Source: Clostridia bacterium (GTDB taxonomy: Bacteria; Bacillota; Clostridia; Christensenellales; Pumilibacteraceae). From it: a DNA stretch of 64,000 nt. The notes under the pieces are model-generated. The model saw nothing but the letters and a program-made list of their open reading frames with translations. It ran no database searches and was not told the DNA's origin. Shown here piece after piece: positions 18,441 through 26,007 of the stretch. Every line of letters starts with the position of its first letter. The first letter of the stretch is position 1. The translations under genes and the position numbers were made by a program. Location of the stretch: positions 62,001 through 126,000 of the forward strand of contig JAGAPA010000079.1 in the NCBI GenBank assembly GCA_017623455.1. The letters are read 5' to 3'.

Positions 18441-18461
18441 CAATATCATTTTATCATATTG
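18441..18461. promoter_or_regulatory. Candidate operator at the glycyl radical enzyme promoter
   Basis: Inverted repeat CAATAT (18441-18446) and ATATTG (18456-18461) spaced by 9 nt, straddling the minus-strand -10 box. It is a plausible site for the adjacent AraC regulator. Confidence 0.4.
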
Positions 18462-18476
18462 TATGCGCTTATTCAA
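18448..18476 (-). promoter_or_regulatory. Promoter of the glycyl radical enzyme gene
   Basis: On the minus strand: TTGAAT (18476-18471), 17-bp spacer, TAAAAT (18453-18448), about 45 nt before the ATG. Confidence 0.6.
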
Positions 18477-18527
18477 TGCGAAAAAGATTGTATTTGTAAT
18501 TTTAGACACAAAAAAACAACAAACCAA

Positions 18528-18556
18528 TTGACTTTTTTACTTAGGACTGCTACAAT
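18528..18556 (+). promoter_or_regulatory. Promoter of the AraC regulator gene
   Basis: TTGACT (18528-18533), 17-bp spacer, TACAAT (18551-18556), 18 nt before the start codon. Confidence 0.65.
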
Positions 18557-18574
18557 AAATAAAAAGGAGAAGGT

Positions 18575-19360
18575 ATGATTGAAGATTTTGTAATAACTCA
18601 AATAACTCGCGTTGTTTACGTTGACAAAAACGAATACCCCGAAAAAGTAACTAGGTTCAGAGCGAAAGAGCTTACGACTAACGAGTTGATTTTCCATTAT
18701 TCAGGCAAAGCAACCGTGTATTTTAACGGACAGGTCTTGCAAACGAGTGAGAACACCGTTCGCTTTTTACCCAAGGGCGAGTGTAGAGAATATATAGTAG
18801 ATAGAGAAGAGAGTGGCGATTGTATTCTTATTTGCTTTAACGCGGATAGAGAAGTGGGAAGCATTGCCGAAACTGTGTTTGTAAAAAACGAGAAAGTAGG
18901 CGTGCTTTTTAAGAAGTTGTTCCTAAAGTGGGTGCAAAAGGACGAGCAGTATTATTTCGAGTGTTTATCCCTTCTTTACAAGATTTTTGCCGAGCTTAGA
19001 AAAACGCAGTACGTGTCGTATGCTCAGTACGAAAAAATCAAGCCTGCGATAGATTATATCCATGCAAACTTCCTCTCTTCAGAACGTATTAGCGCGGAAA
19101 AATTGAGTGAACTTTGTGGCGTTAGTTATTCGTACGTAAAAAAACTCTTTATGCAAAAATTCAAAGTTTCGCCTAAACGTTACGTAATCTCGCTAAAAAT
19201 GAACTACGCAAGCGAGCTTATCAAGTACGGCGAGTATTCTATTTCTAAGGTAGCCGAAATGTGTGGGTATACGGATATCTACGCCTTTTCGCATCAGTTT
19301 AAGTCAGAGTTTGGACAATCCCCTACCGACTTTGCAAAAAATTACGTTTCGTCAAAATAG
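18575..19360 (+). CDS. AraC-family transcriptional regulator
   Basis: 261 residues. The N-terminal half (about 1-150) looks like the cupin-type sensor domain of AraC proteins (ELIFHYSGKATVYFNGQ, NTVRFLPKGECREYIV). The C-terminal half has the two-helix-turn-helix module: INAEKLSELCGVSYSYVKKLFMQ-like first HTH and SISKVAEMCGYTDIYAFSHQFKSEFGQSPTDF as the second. AAGGAG precedes the ATG. It is divergent from the glycyl radical enzyme gene across a 170-nt gap with promoters for both, so local control of that enzyme is the natural inference. The ligand is unknown. Confidence 0.9.
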   Translation: MIEDFVITQITRVVYVDKNEYPEKVTRFRAKELTTNELIFHYSGKATVYFNGQVLQTSENTVRFLPKGECREYIVDREESGDCILICFNADREVGSIAETVFVKNEKVGVLFKKLFLKWVQKDEQYYFECLSLLYKIFAELRKTQYVSYAQYEKIKPAIDYIHANFLSSERISAEKLSELCGVSYSYVKKLFMQKFKVSPKRYVISLKMNYASELIKYGEYSISKVAEMCGYTDIYAFSHQFKSEFGQSPTDFAKNYVSSK

Positions 19361-19364
19361 GGTG

Positions 19365-19468
19365 GGCTGTTATGATATAAGTTTTGTACAGTCGATTCAC
19401 GTTATGGTTTTAGTATACAAACATGCGGTTTGGCTGTTATGATATAAGTTTTGTACGGGCGATTCACG
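19365..19468 (+). repeat. 37-bp direct repeat pair
   Basis: Copies at 19365-19401 and 19432-19468 beginning GGCTGTTATGATATAAG and ending CGATTCACG, with two mismatches. The second copy runs into a full GGGCGATT palindrome; the first stops inside it, as if truncated. Confidence 0.75.
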
Positions 19469-19476
19469 AATCGCCC
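19457..19476. repeat. GGGCGATT palindromic repeat, copy 2
   Basis: Perfect inverted repeat GGGCGATT-CACG-AATCGCCC. Other copies are at 8771-8790 (one mismatch) and 30844-30863. Confidence 0.85.
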
Positions 19477-19543
19477 CATCAACTACGACAATAAAACTTA
19501 AATTATAAGCAACGAGTTAAATTATTTTTTATCGTGCGAAAAC

Positions 19544-19573
19544 TTGCCAAGAGCGTATCGGTTGTGGTATACT
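19544..19573 (+). promoter_or_regulatory. Promoter of the AEC transporter gene
   Basis: TTGCCA (19544-19549), 18-bp spacer, TATACT (19568-19573), 23 nt before the ATG. Confidence 0.6.
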
Positions 19574-19581
19574 AACCGATA
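19556..19581. promoter_or_regulatory. Candidate operator over the AEC promoter
   Basis: Perfect 8-bp inverted repeat TATCGGTT (19556-19563) and AACCGATA (19574-19581) with a 10-nt centre that contains the -10 box. A dimeric repressor site is likely; no candidate regulator can be named. Confidence 0.5.
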
Positions 19582-19596
19582 GAGAGGAGAATAATT

Positions 19597-20589
19597 ATGG
19601 AAATATTGCAAGTCTTTCTAACTTCGCTTATCAGGGTCGGTCTGCTCGTTGCAATGGCAGTGCCGGGCTTTGTTTTGAAAAAGCTGAAGAAGTTGCCCGA
19701 AAATTCAATAGCAGTCATAAGCGCGCTTATCATTTATATATCTCAGCCCATGCTTTCATTGTATTCGTTCATAGAGGCGTCGTTTAGCAGTAGGCTTTTG
19801 CTAAATATGGGTATAGCATTCGTGCTTGCCATAGTGTTTAACTTGGGAACTTTACTGCTTGCAAAAGTAATATTTCTCAAAGATAAAGACGTGGAAGCAG
19901 GCAAGGTTTGCACTATCGGTTCTGCGCTTTCCAACTGCGGATTTATGGGAATCCCCGTAATCAAGGTTTTGTTCGACGATCCGCAAATCACTATATATGC
20001 TATTATATACATGGTAGTGTTCAATATCGTGCTCTGGACGCTTGGAGTGTACGTAATAACGGGCGATAAAAAGTACGTATCCGTAAAAAAAGCATTCCTC
20101 AATCTGCCCACAATAGTGCTTGTAATCGCGCTTCCGATATTCTTCCTTAACTTAAACCTCACCGCTTCTGCAAATCCTGCAATACAGGCAATAATGCAGT
20201 TTTGCGATTATTTTAACAACTTTAACGCGCCTCTTCCTATGCTTATTATGGGAATACGCCTTGCCGATGTAAAATTTAAGGAAATATTCAACAGTGGTAG
20301 AGTGTACTTGGTGTCGGCGTTAAAATTGCTTATCTTCCCCGTTATTGCGCTTCTTTTAATGTGGATAATAAGCATAATTCCGGCGTTTAGCATTGATGCA
20401 AAAATGGTTACGAGTATTCTTATCTGCGTGGCAATGCCAACGGCTACCATGACAATGACTTTTGCCGAGGTGTTTAACGGAGATAAGTATACCGCAGTAA
20501 AAATAACGCTTCAGACAACGCTGTTTAGTATAGTTACGATACCGCTTTTCGTAACCGTGCTTTCACTTCTCGGGTTTGTGGCTTTGTAA
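19597..20589 (+). CDS. AEC-family (auxin efflux carrier-like) membrane transporter
   Basis: 330 residues, nearly all hydrophobic, with about ten predicted membrane segments in two five-helix halves separated near residues 165-180. Family-typical stretches include LIIYISQPMLSLYSF in the first half, GSALSNCGFMGIPVI around residue 110, and CVAMPTATMTMTFAEVFNGD in the second half. Bacterial AEC members move small organic acids such as malate or malonate. GAGGAG precedes the ATG. It may export or import the substrate or product of the glycyl radical enzyme upstream, but its own promoter and palindrome suggest separate control. Confidence 0.88.
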   Translation: MEILQVFLTSLIRVGLLVAMAVPGFVLKKLKKLPENSIAVISALIIYISQPMLSLYSFIEASFSSRLLLNMGIAFVLAIVFNLGTLLLAKVIFLKDKDVEAGKVCTIGSALSNCGFMGIPVIKVLFDDPQITIYAIIYMVVFNIVLWTLGVYVITGDKKYVSVKKAFLNLPTIVLVIALPIFFLNLNLTASANPAIQAIMQFCDYFNNFNAPLPMLIMGIRLADVKFKEIFNSGRVYLVSALKLLIFPVIALLLMWIISIIPAFSIDAKMVTSILICVAMPTATMTMTFAEVFNGDKYTAVKITLQTTLFSIVTIPLFVTVLSLLGFVAL

Positions 20590-20730
20590 CGAAAAGTTGC
20601 ATACGTATGCTGTATTATGCGACAAAACGTAGTTTTTTTGTGTAGGTTTTGCCCATAAAAAACGCAAAATATAAGCATATAAACGGATGATATTTCCGCA
20701 TTTTTTCATAAATGATAACAATAAAAAAGC

Positions 20731-20772
20731 TTCCTTTTGCTGTTGGAGTGTCCAAAGCGAGAGGAAATTTTT
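20731..20772. terminator. Strong terminator, probably bidirectional
   Basis: TTCCTTTTGCT (20731-20741) pairs with AGCGAGAGGAA (20756-20766) through G-U pairs, with an inner TTGGA/TCCAA, and is followed by TTTTTT. A T run also flanks it on the other strand. Confidence 0.8.
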
Positions 20773-20817
20773 TATATTATTCGACATGGTTTTTATGAAT
20801 TTCATACTAAAAAAGAC

Positions 20818-20846
20818 TTGATTTTATTTTATTATTATGTTATATT
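20818..20846 (+). promoter_or_regulatory. SRP RNA promoter
   Basis: TTGATT (20818-20823), 17-bp spacer, TATATT (20841-20846). It places the start at about 20853-20854, exactly at the 5' strand of the closing SRP stem. Confidence 0.8.
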
Positions 20847-20853
20847 ATAAATA

Positions 20854-21123
20854 CTGCGCTAAGCGGGGAGCTAGCGGTGCCCTCTTCTTACAATCCGCTA
20901 CAGTAAGGCTGAATGCCGTTCTCGGCATTTTGTATGATATGCAGTTATCACTAAGTGATGTTGATCCCGGGGTCTTGTGCAACGTTGCACTATGAACCGT
21001 GTCAGGATGTGATGTAGCAGCACTAAGTAGACCGTAACGTGTGCCACAGGGTAGCTTCGGTGGAGTTAACTGGTGGGGAGGCGGTATTGTACAAAGTGAC
21101 AAAAACGGATGCGCAGTTTTTTT
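20854..21123 (+). ncRNA. ffs: Signal recognition particle RNA, large Gram-positive type with Alu domain
   Basis: About 265-nt RNA, like Bacillus scRNA. CTGCGC (20854-20859) pairs with GCGCAG (21111-21116), closing the molecule, and a T run follows. The 5' part matches the Alu-type region (GCTAAGCGGGGAGCTAGCGG, then the linker to TCCGCT). Domain IV is marked by ATGAACCGTGTCAGG and AGCAGCACTAAG, and the return strand by GTGTGCCACAGGGTAGC. It scaffolds Ffh for co-translational membrane targeting. The apical segment between CAGG and AGCAGC reads ATGTGATGT rather than the usual TCC-GGAA-GGA. It sits just upstream of ileS. Confidence 0.9.
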
Positions 21124-21133
21124 GAAGTAAAGC

Positions 21134-21169
21134 TTTGAGAGAAGGACAAAGGAATGGACTTCTCTCAAA
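21134..21169 (+). other. Hairpin between SRP RNA and ileS
   Basis: TTTGAGAGAAG (21134-21144) pairs perfectly with CTTCTCTCAAA (21159-21169) around a 14-nt loop, with no U-run after it. It could be a processing site or part of the ileS leader. No T-box elements are visible. Confidence 0.5.
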
Positions 21170-21215
21170 ATTACTATAAACGGAAAAATTTACTACGAAG
21201 AGAAAGGAGTAAAAC

Positions 21216-24200
21216 ATGTACGAGAAAATTGATTCGAACCTTGATTTTGTTCAAAGAGAAGCTCAGATTCTTCAGTTTTGGAAGGATAACAAAATCGTTG
21301 ACAAGGTAGAAGAAAAAACCAAAGACGACACCGAATTTACGTTCTATGACGGCCCACCCACAGCAAACGGTAAGCCTCATATCGGACACATTCTTACTAG
21401 GGTAATTAAGGATATTATTCCTCGTTACAAGAGTATGAAAGGCTACCACGCTTCCAGAAAAGCCGGTTGGGATACGCACGGTCTTCCCGTAGAGCTCGAA
21501 GTAGAAAAAGTTCTCGGTATGGACGGAAAGCAGGATATCGAAAAGTACGGCATAGAGCCCTTTATCAAAAAGTGCAAGGAAAGCGTTTGGAAGTATAAGG
21601 GCGAATGGGAAAAAATGTCGGACAGAGTGGGATATTGGGCGGATATGGAAAATCCGTATATCACCTACGAAGACAATTATATCGAGTCGGAGTGGTGGGC
21701 GCTTAAGACCATCTACGAAAAGGGCTTGCTTTACAAGGGACACAAAATCGTGCCATACTGTCCTCGTTGCGGAACTGCGCTTTCTTCCCACGAAGTAGCG
21801 CAAGGCTATAAGGACGTAGAAGAGCGTTCTGCAGTTGCAGCGTTCAAGCTTGTTGATAGCGACGCTTACGTTCTTGCTTGGACAACCACGCCTTGGACAC
21901 TTCCCAGCAACATTGCGCTCTGCTTCCACCCCGAGCATGAATACGCGGTATTTACCGCAAAAGGCTCGACTTTCGTAATGGCGAAAGCCCTTATCGAGAG
22001 ATATTTTGACGAATACGAAATCAAGGAAGTTAAGAAAGGTAAAGAGTTTGAAGGAATGCACTACGAACCGCTTTACACTTTTGACGACGTTAAGGGCGAC
22101 GGTTACAGAATCGTTACCGACGAGTACGTAACCTTAGAAGACGGTACCGGTGTAGTTCACAACGCGCCTGCGTTCGGTGACGACGATAACAGAGTTTGCA
22201 CCAAGTACGGTCTTCCCTTTATCCAAAAGCTTGACGATAGAGGAATGATGTGCGGAGGAACGCATTTTGACGGAGTTTTCTGTAAGCAGGCTGATAAAAT
22301 GATTATCGACGATTTGAAAAAGCGCGGTCTTTTGCTCAAAGCTCCCATGTATGCGCACTCTTATCCGTTCTGCTGGAGATGCGATACGCCCCTTCTTTAC
22401 TATGCGCGTTCCACTTGGTTTATCAAGATGACCGCAGTAAAAGACAAGCTTTTGAAGAATAACGATTCTATCAACTGGATTCCTGCAAATATCAAAAACG
22501 GTAGAATGGGAAACTTCCTCGAAAACGTTATCGACTGGGGACTTTCTCGTGAAAGATATTGGGGTACGCCCCTTCCCGTATGGGTATGTCAAGACTGTGG
22601 CAAGATCCACGTAATCGGATCTAAGGCGGAACTTAAGGAAAAAGGCGGAATCGAGGGAGATATCGAACTTCATAAGCCTTACGTTGACGCTATCACCTTT
22701 AAGTGCGACGAGTGTGGCGGAACAATGAAGAGAACTCCCGAAGTTATCGACTGTTGGTTCGACTCCGGTTCTATGCCTTTCGCTCAGCTTCATTATCCCT
22801 TCGAGAACAAAGAGCTTTTCGAAAAAACCTATCCTGCGGAGTTTATCAGTGAAGCTATTGACCAAACTCGTGGCTGGTTCTATACGCTTATTGCAATTTC
22901 TACCCTTCTTTTCGATAGAGCGCCGTTTAAGAACTGTATAGTTTTAGGACACGTAAACGACAAGAACGGTATAAAAATGAGTAAGCATAAGGGTAACGTT
23001 GTAGATCCTTGGAGCGTGCTTGATAAGCAGGGCGCAGACGCGGTCAGATGGTATTTCTATACAGGTTCTAATCCTTGGCTTCCCTCAAGATTTTATAACG
23101 AAGCGGTATCCGAAGCACAGCGTAAGTTCTTAGGTACGCTTTGGAACACTTATTCGTTCTATATTCTCTATGCAGACATCGACGAGTTTGATCCCAGCAA
23201 GTACGAGCTTGATAAGTGCGCACTCACACTTATGGACAAGTGGGTGCTTTCCGAACTCAATTCGCTTGTATCTTACGTAGACGAATGTCTTGCTTCTTAC
23301 AAGATTACCGAGTCCGCTCGTGCAATCAGCGACTTTACGGACAAGCTTTCTAACTGGTACGTAAGAAGATGTCGTGACAGATTCTGGGGTAGCGGAATGG
23401 GAGAAGACAAGGTAGCGGCGTTTATGACGCTCTACACCGTGCTCGAAACTCTCGTTCGTCTTTCTGCTCCTTATACTCCCTTTATTGCAGAGAGTATCTA
23501 TCAGAACATTGTAAGAGTACCCTTCAAAAACGCGGAAGAGTCCGTTCACCTTACTTCTTTCCCTGTTGCAAACGACAAGTATATCGACAAGAAGCTCGAA
23601 AAAGATATGGACGCTATTATCAATATTGCAGTGCTTGGACGTGCCGCAAGAAACAGCGAGAATATCAAGAATCGTCAGCCCCTTAACGGTATTCTTATTG
23701 CAGGCGTAGAAGATAAGATTTCCGACGAGCTTATCGAAGTTATTTCCGACGAGCTTAACGTAAAGAAGGCAGAACAGGTTGACAAGGCGAGTGGATTCGT
23801 ATCGTACGAGGTTAAACCGCAGCTTAAGACCTTAGGACCTAAGTACGGCAAGCTTTTGGGCGCTATCAGAAACGAACTTGCTACAAATCCCGACGCTGTA
23901 GTTTCTGCGGTTGAAAACGGAAATTATGAGTTTGAAGTAAACGGTACTTTGATTTCTCTTGCAAAAGACGACGTGCTTATTTCCGCAAAGAAGAAAGAAG
24001 GCTATGTAGCGCAAGAAAATAACGGCGTAACCGTAATTTTGGACACCACCATCACTCCCGAGCTTATCAAAGAGGGATATATGCGTGAGTTTGTGTCCAA
24101 GGTTCAGCAAATGAGAAAGGACTCCGACTTCAACGTTGTAGACCACGTAAAAGTAACCGTTGAATGTGACGAAGAGCTCGCTCTTGCGATAAAGGATTTT

Positions 24201-24317
24201 GAAGACAGAATCAAGTCTGACGTTCTTGCAGACGCAATTGTATTTGCAAGCGACGAAAATGCAAAAGAGTGGGACGTTAATGGCAAAATCGTAAAGATTG
24301 CGGTGGCAAAATTATGA
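21216..24317 (+). CDS. ileS: isoleucyl-tRNA synthetase, type 2
   Basis: Class I synthetase that charges tRNA-Ile; 1033 residues. HIGH lies at 55-58 and KMSKH at 587-591. The CP1 editing region contains WTTTPWTLPSN, and a zinc-ribbon-like CDECGG lies near residue 500. GWDTHGLPVE instead of GWDCHGLPIE, the length, and the long C-terminal domain place it in the eukaryote-like IleS2 clade, which is known for low mupirocin sensitivity. AAAGGAG precedes the ATG. Unlike many Bacillota ileS genes there is no T-box leader. Its stop overlaps the next gene's ATG. Confidence 0.96.
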   Translation: MYEKIDSNLDFVQREAQILQFWKDNKIVDKVEEKTKDDTEFTFYDGPPTANGKPHIGHILTRVIKDIIPRYKSMKGYHASRKAGWDTHGLPVELEVEKVLGMDGKQDIEKYGIEPFIKKCKESVWKYKGEWEKMSDRVGYWADMENPYITYEDNYIESEWWALKTIYEKGLLYKGHKIVPYCPRCGTALSSHEVAQGYKDVEERSAVAAFKLVDSDAYVLAWTTTPWTLPSNIALCFHPEHEYAVFTAKGSTFVMAKALIERYFDEYEIKEVKKGKEFEGMHYEPLYTFDDVKGDGYRIVTDEYVTLEDGTGVVHNAPAFGDDDNRVCTKYGLPFIQKLDDRGMMCGGTHFDGVFCKQADKMIIDDLKKRGLLLKAPMYAHSYPFCWRCDTPLLYYARSTWFIKMTAVKDKLLKNNDSINWIPANIKNGRMGNFLENVIDWGLSRERYWGTPLPVWVCQDCGKIHVIGSKAELKEKGGIEGDIELHKPYVDAITFKCDECGGTMKRTPEVIDCWFDSGSMPFAQLHYPFENKELFEKTYPAEFISEAIDQTRGWFYTLIAISTLLFDRAPFKNCIVLGHVNDKNGIKMSKHKGNVVDPWSVLDKQGADAVRWYFYTGSNPWLPSRFYNEAVSEAQRKFLGTLWNTYSFYILYADIDEFDPSKYELDKCALTLMDKWVLSELNSLVSYVDECLASYKITESARAISDFTDKLSNWYVRRCRDRFWGSGMGEDKVAAFMTLYTVLETLVRLSAPYTPFIAESIYQNIVRVPFKNAEESVHLTSFPVANDKYIDKKLEKDMDAIINIAVLGRAARNSENIKNRQPLNGILIAGVEDKISDELIEVISDELNVKKAEQVDKASGFVSYEVKPQLKTLGPKYGKLLGAIRNELATNPDAVVSAVENGNYEFEVNGTLISLAKDDVLISAKKKEGYVAQENNGVTVILDTTITPELIKEGYMREFVSKVQQMRKDSDFNVVDHVKVTVECDEELALAIKDFEDRIKSDVLADAIVFASDENAKEWDVNGKIVKIAVAKL

Positions 24318-25189
24318 TAGCTGACAAGTGGCAGGATTTTGAAGTTATTGCCACGGGTAACGGCGAAAAGTTAGAGAGGTGGGGCGACGTATATTTACTT
24401 CGTCCCGACCCTCAGGTTATTTGGCAACCGCCCTTCGATTTGTCCTCGTACAAGGGGCTTAACGCGCATTATTACCGCGACAGCGAAGGTGGTGGAAGAT
24501 GGCGCACGAAAAAGCCGTTCAAGGACGAGTGGGTAGTGTCTTACGGTGAGCTGAAGTTTCTGGTAAAACCTATGGGCTTTAAGCACACGGGACTTTTCCC
24601 CGAGCAGGCAATAAACTGGGATATTTGTTCAAAAATCATCAAAAACGAAAAGAAAGAAGTAAAGGTTCTCAATCTTTTCGGGTATACGGGCGGAGCTACG
24701 GTAGCTTGCGCAAAGGCAGGCGCGTTCGTGACTCACGTGGACGCGGCAAAGGGCATGGTGGACAGATGTAAGCAAAACGCTAATCTTTCTCAAATCCCTA
24801 CCGACCGTATAAGGTATATAGTAGACGATTGTAAAAAGTTCATTTTGCGAGAGATAAAGCGCGGAAAGAAGTACAACGCCGTTATTATGGATCCCCCCTC
24901 TTACGGCAGAGGTCCAAACGGCGAGGTGTGGAAGATAGAGGATAGCTTGTACGATTTAATAGAGCTTGTAAAACAAGTTTTGGAAGAGCCGGTATTCTTC
25001 CTCATCAACTCCTACACAACAGGACTTCAGCCCACGGTTATAAGCAATCTTCTCTCTATCGCAATGTCGGACTATGACGGTAAAACCACTTCTTACGAAG
25101 TATGTCTGCCCATATCGGACAAGAGCAAAGGCGAGCTTTTGTTGCCTTGCGGATGTTCGGGCTTGTGGCAAAAAAATTTCAAAGGATAA
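24314..25189 (+). CDS. Class I SAM-dependent methyltransferase, RlmI/RlmK-like, without a PUA domain
   Basis: 291-residue Rossmann-fold methyltransferase. It has the SAM motif VLNLFGYTGGATVACAKAGA, the acidic loop HVDAAKGMVDRCKQNA and the catalytic-region motif VIMDPPSYGRGP. This matches the Methyltrans_SAM group that includes the 23S rRNA methyltransferases RlmI and RlmK-type domains. The N-terminal PUA domain of RlmI is absent; residues 1-100 instead hold a small beta domain. It is translationally coupled to ileS (ATGA), and an RluA-family gene follows after 6 nt, so an RNA target is likely. The modified base is not determined. Confidence 0.8.
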   Translation: MIADKWQDFEVIATGNGEKLERWGDVYLLRPDPQVIWQPPFDLSSYKGLNAHYYRDSEGGGRWRTKKPFKDEWVVSYGELKFLVKPMGFKHTGLFPEQAINWDICSKIIKNEKKEVKVLNLFGYTGGATVACAKAGAFVTHVDAAKGMVDRCKQNANLSQIPTDRIRYIVDDCKKFILREIKRGKKYNAVIMDPPSYGRGPNGEVWKIEDSLYDLIELVKQVLEEPVFFLINSYTTGLQPTVISNLLSIAMSDYDGKTTSYEVCLPISDKSKGELLLPCGCSGLWQKNFKG

Positions 25190-25195
25190 AGCCTT

Positions 25196-25909
25196 ATGGA
25201 AAATAAATTAGACGTATTATACGAAGACAATCACCTTATCGTGGTAGTAAAACCGCAAAACGTTCCCACTCAGGGCGACAGTAGCGGAGATACGAGCTTG
25301 CTCGATATGGTAAAGGAATATATTAAAGTAAAGGAAAACAAGCCCGGCGAAGCTTTTGTGGGACTTGTTCACAGACTGGACAGACCTACGGGCGGAGTTA
25401 TGGTTTTTGCAAAGACCAGTAAGTGCGCAAAACGTCTTTCGGAGCAACTTATGGACGGAAGCTTCGAAAAGAGCTATTTTGCAGTTACCGTATCCACACC
25501 CCGTGAAAGACAGGGTAGAATAGAAAGCTGGCTTGTAAAAGATACCGTAAATAATATGGTAAAGGTTGCGCCTGCCGCTGTTGAGGGTGCTAAAAAGGCG
25601 ATACTTGACTATAAGGTGCTTGAGGATAACGCAAAGGTTGCGCTTGTGGACGTAAAGCTTATTACGGGTAGAAGTCATCAGGCGCGCGTTCAGCTAAAGT
25701 CTTTGGGAACGCCAATATTCGGCGACGCTAAGTACGGTGGCGACACGCTTGCAAAAGGACACAACCTCGCGCTTTGGGCGTACAGCTTGCGTTTTTATCA
25801 TCCCATTACAAAGGATCCGTTCGTTTTCAAGGTTAGTCCTCCTCAGGAAAAAACACCTTGGAACTGTTTCCCTCTTGACAAATACGTTAATATCGTAAAA
25901 CCCAACTAA
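25196..25909 (+). CDS. RluA/RluD-family RNA pseudouridine synthase
   Basis: 237 residues. The catalytic block GLVHRLDRPTGGVMVFAKT contains the family's essential Asp in HRLD, and the later GRSHQARVQLKSLGTPIFGD is also diagnostic. The N-terminus begins directly with the catalytic fold (LDVLYEDNHLIVVVKPQNVPT), so no S4 domain is present, unlike RluD. It isomerises uridine in rRNA or tRNA. It is 6 nt behind the methyltransferase and forms an ileS-methyltransferase-synthase translation cluster. Confidence 0.9.
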   Translation: MENKLDVLYEDNHLIVVVKPQNVPTQGDSSGDTSLLDMVKEYIKVKENKPGEAFVGLVHRLDRPTGGVMVFAKTSKCAKRLSEQLMDGSFEKSYFAVTVSTPRERQGRIESWLVKDTVNNMVKVAPAAVEGAKKAILDYKVLEDNAKVALVDVKLITGRSHQARVQLKSLGTPIFGDAKYGGDTLAKGHNLALWAYSLRFYHPITKDPFVFKVSPPQEKTPWNCFPLDKYVNIVKPN

Positions 25910-26007
25910 ATTAAAAAAAATTAATGGATCTGTCGTATTTTGATGTGTACGTATGCAGAAAATTGCGACGCATCCCTCAAAAAAAATATAAAAGGAGATA
26001 TACAAAA

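Larger units (their letters stand above)
20590..20853 (+). other. AEC-SRP RNA intergenic region
   Basis: 264 nt without a gene. It holds a GTTGCATA/TATGCGAC hairpin (20596-20623) containing the 12-bp palindrome GCATACGTATGC (20599-20610), then a strong terminator (20731-20772), then the SRP RNA promoter. Confidence 0.6.

Noticed and set aside
20840..21215. T-box leader for ileS
   Set aside because: No specifier-loop/T-box (AGGGTGG-type) or antiterminator is seen; the region aligns by eye with the large SRP RNA and closes on itself.
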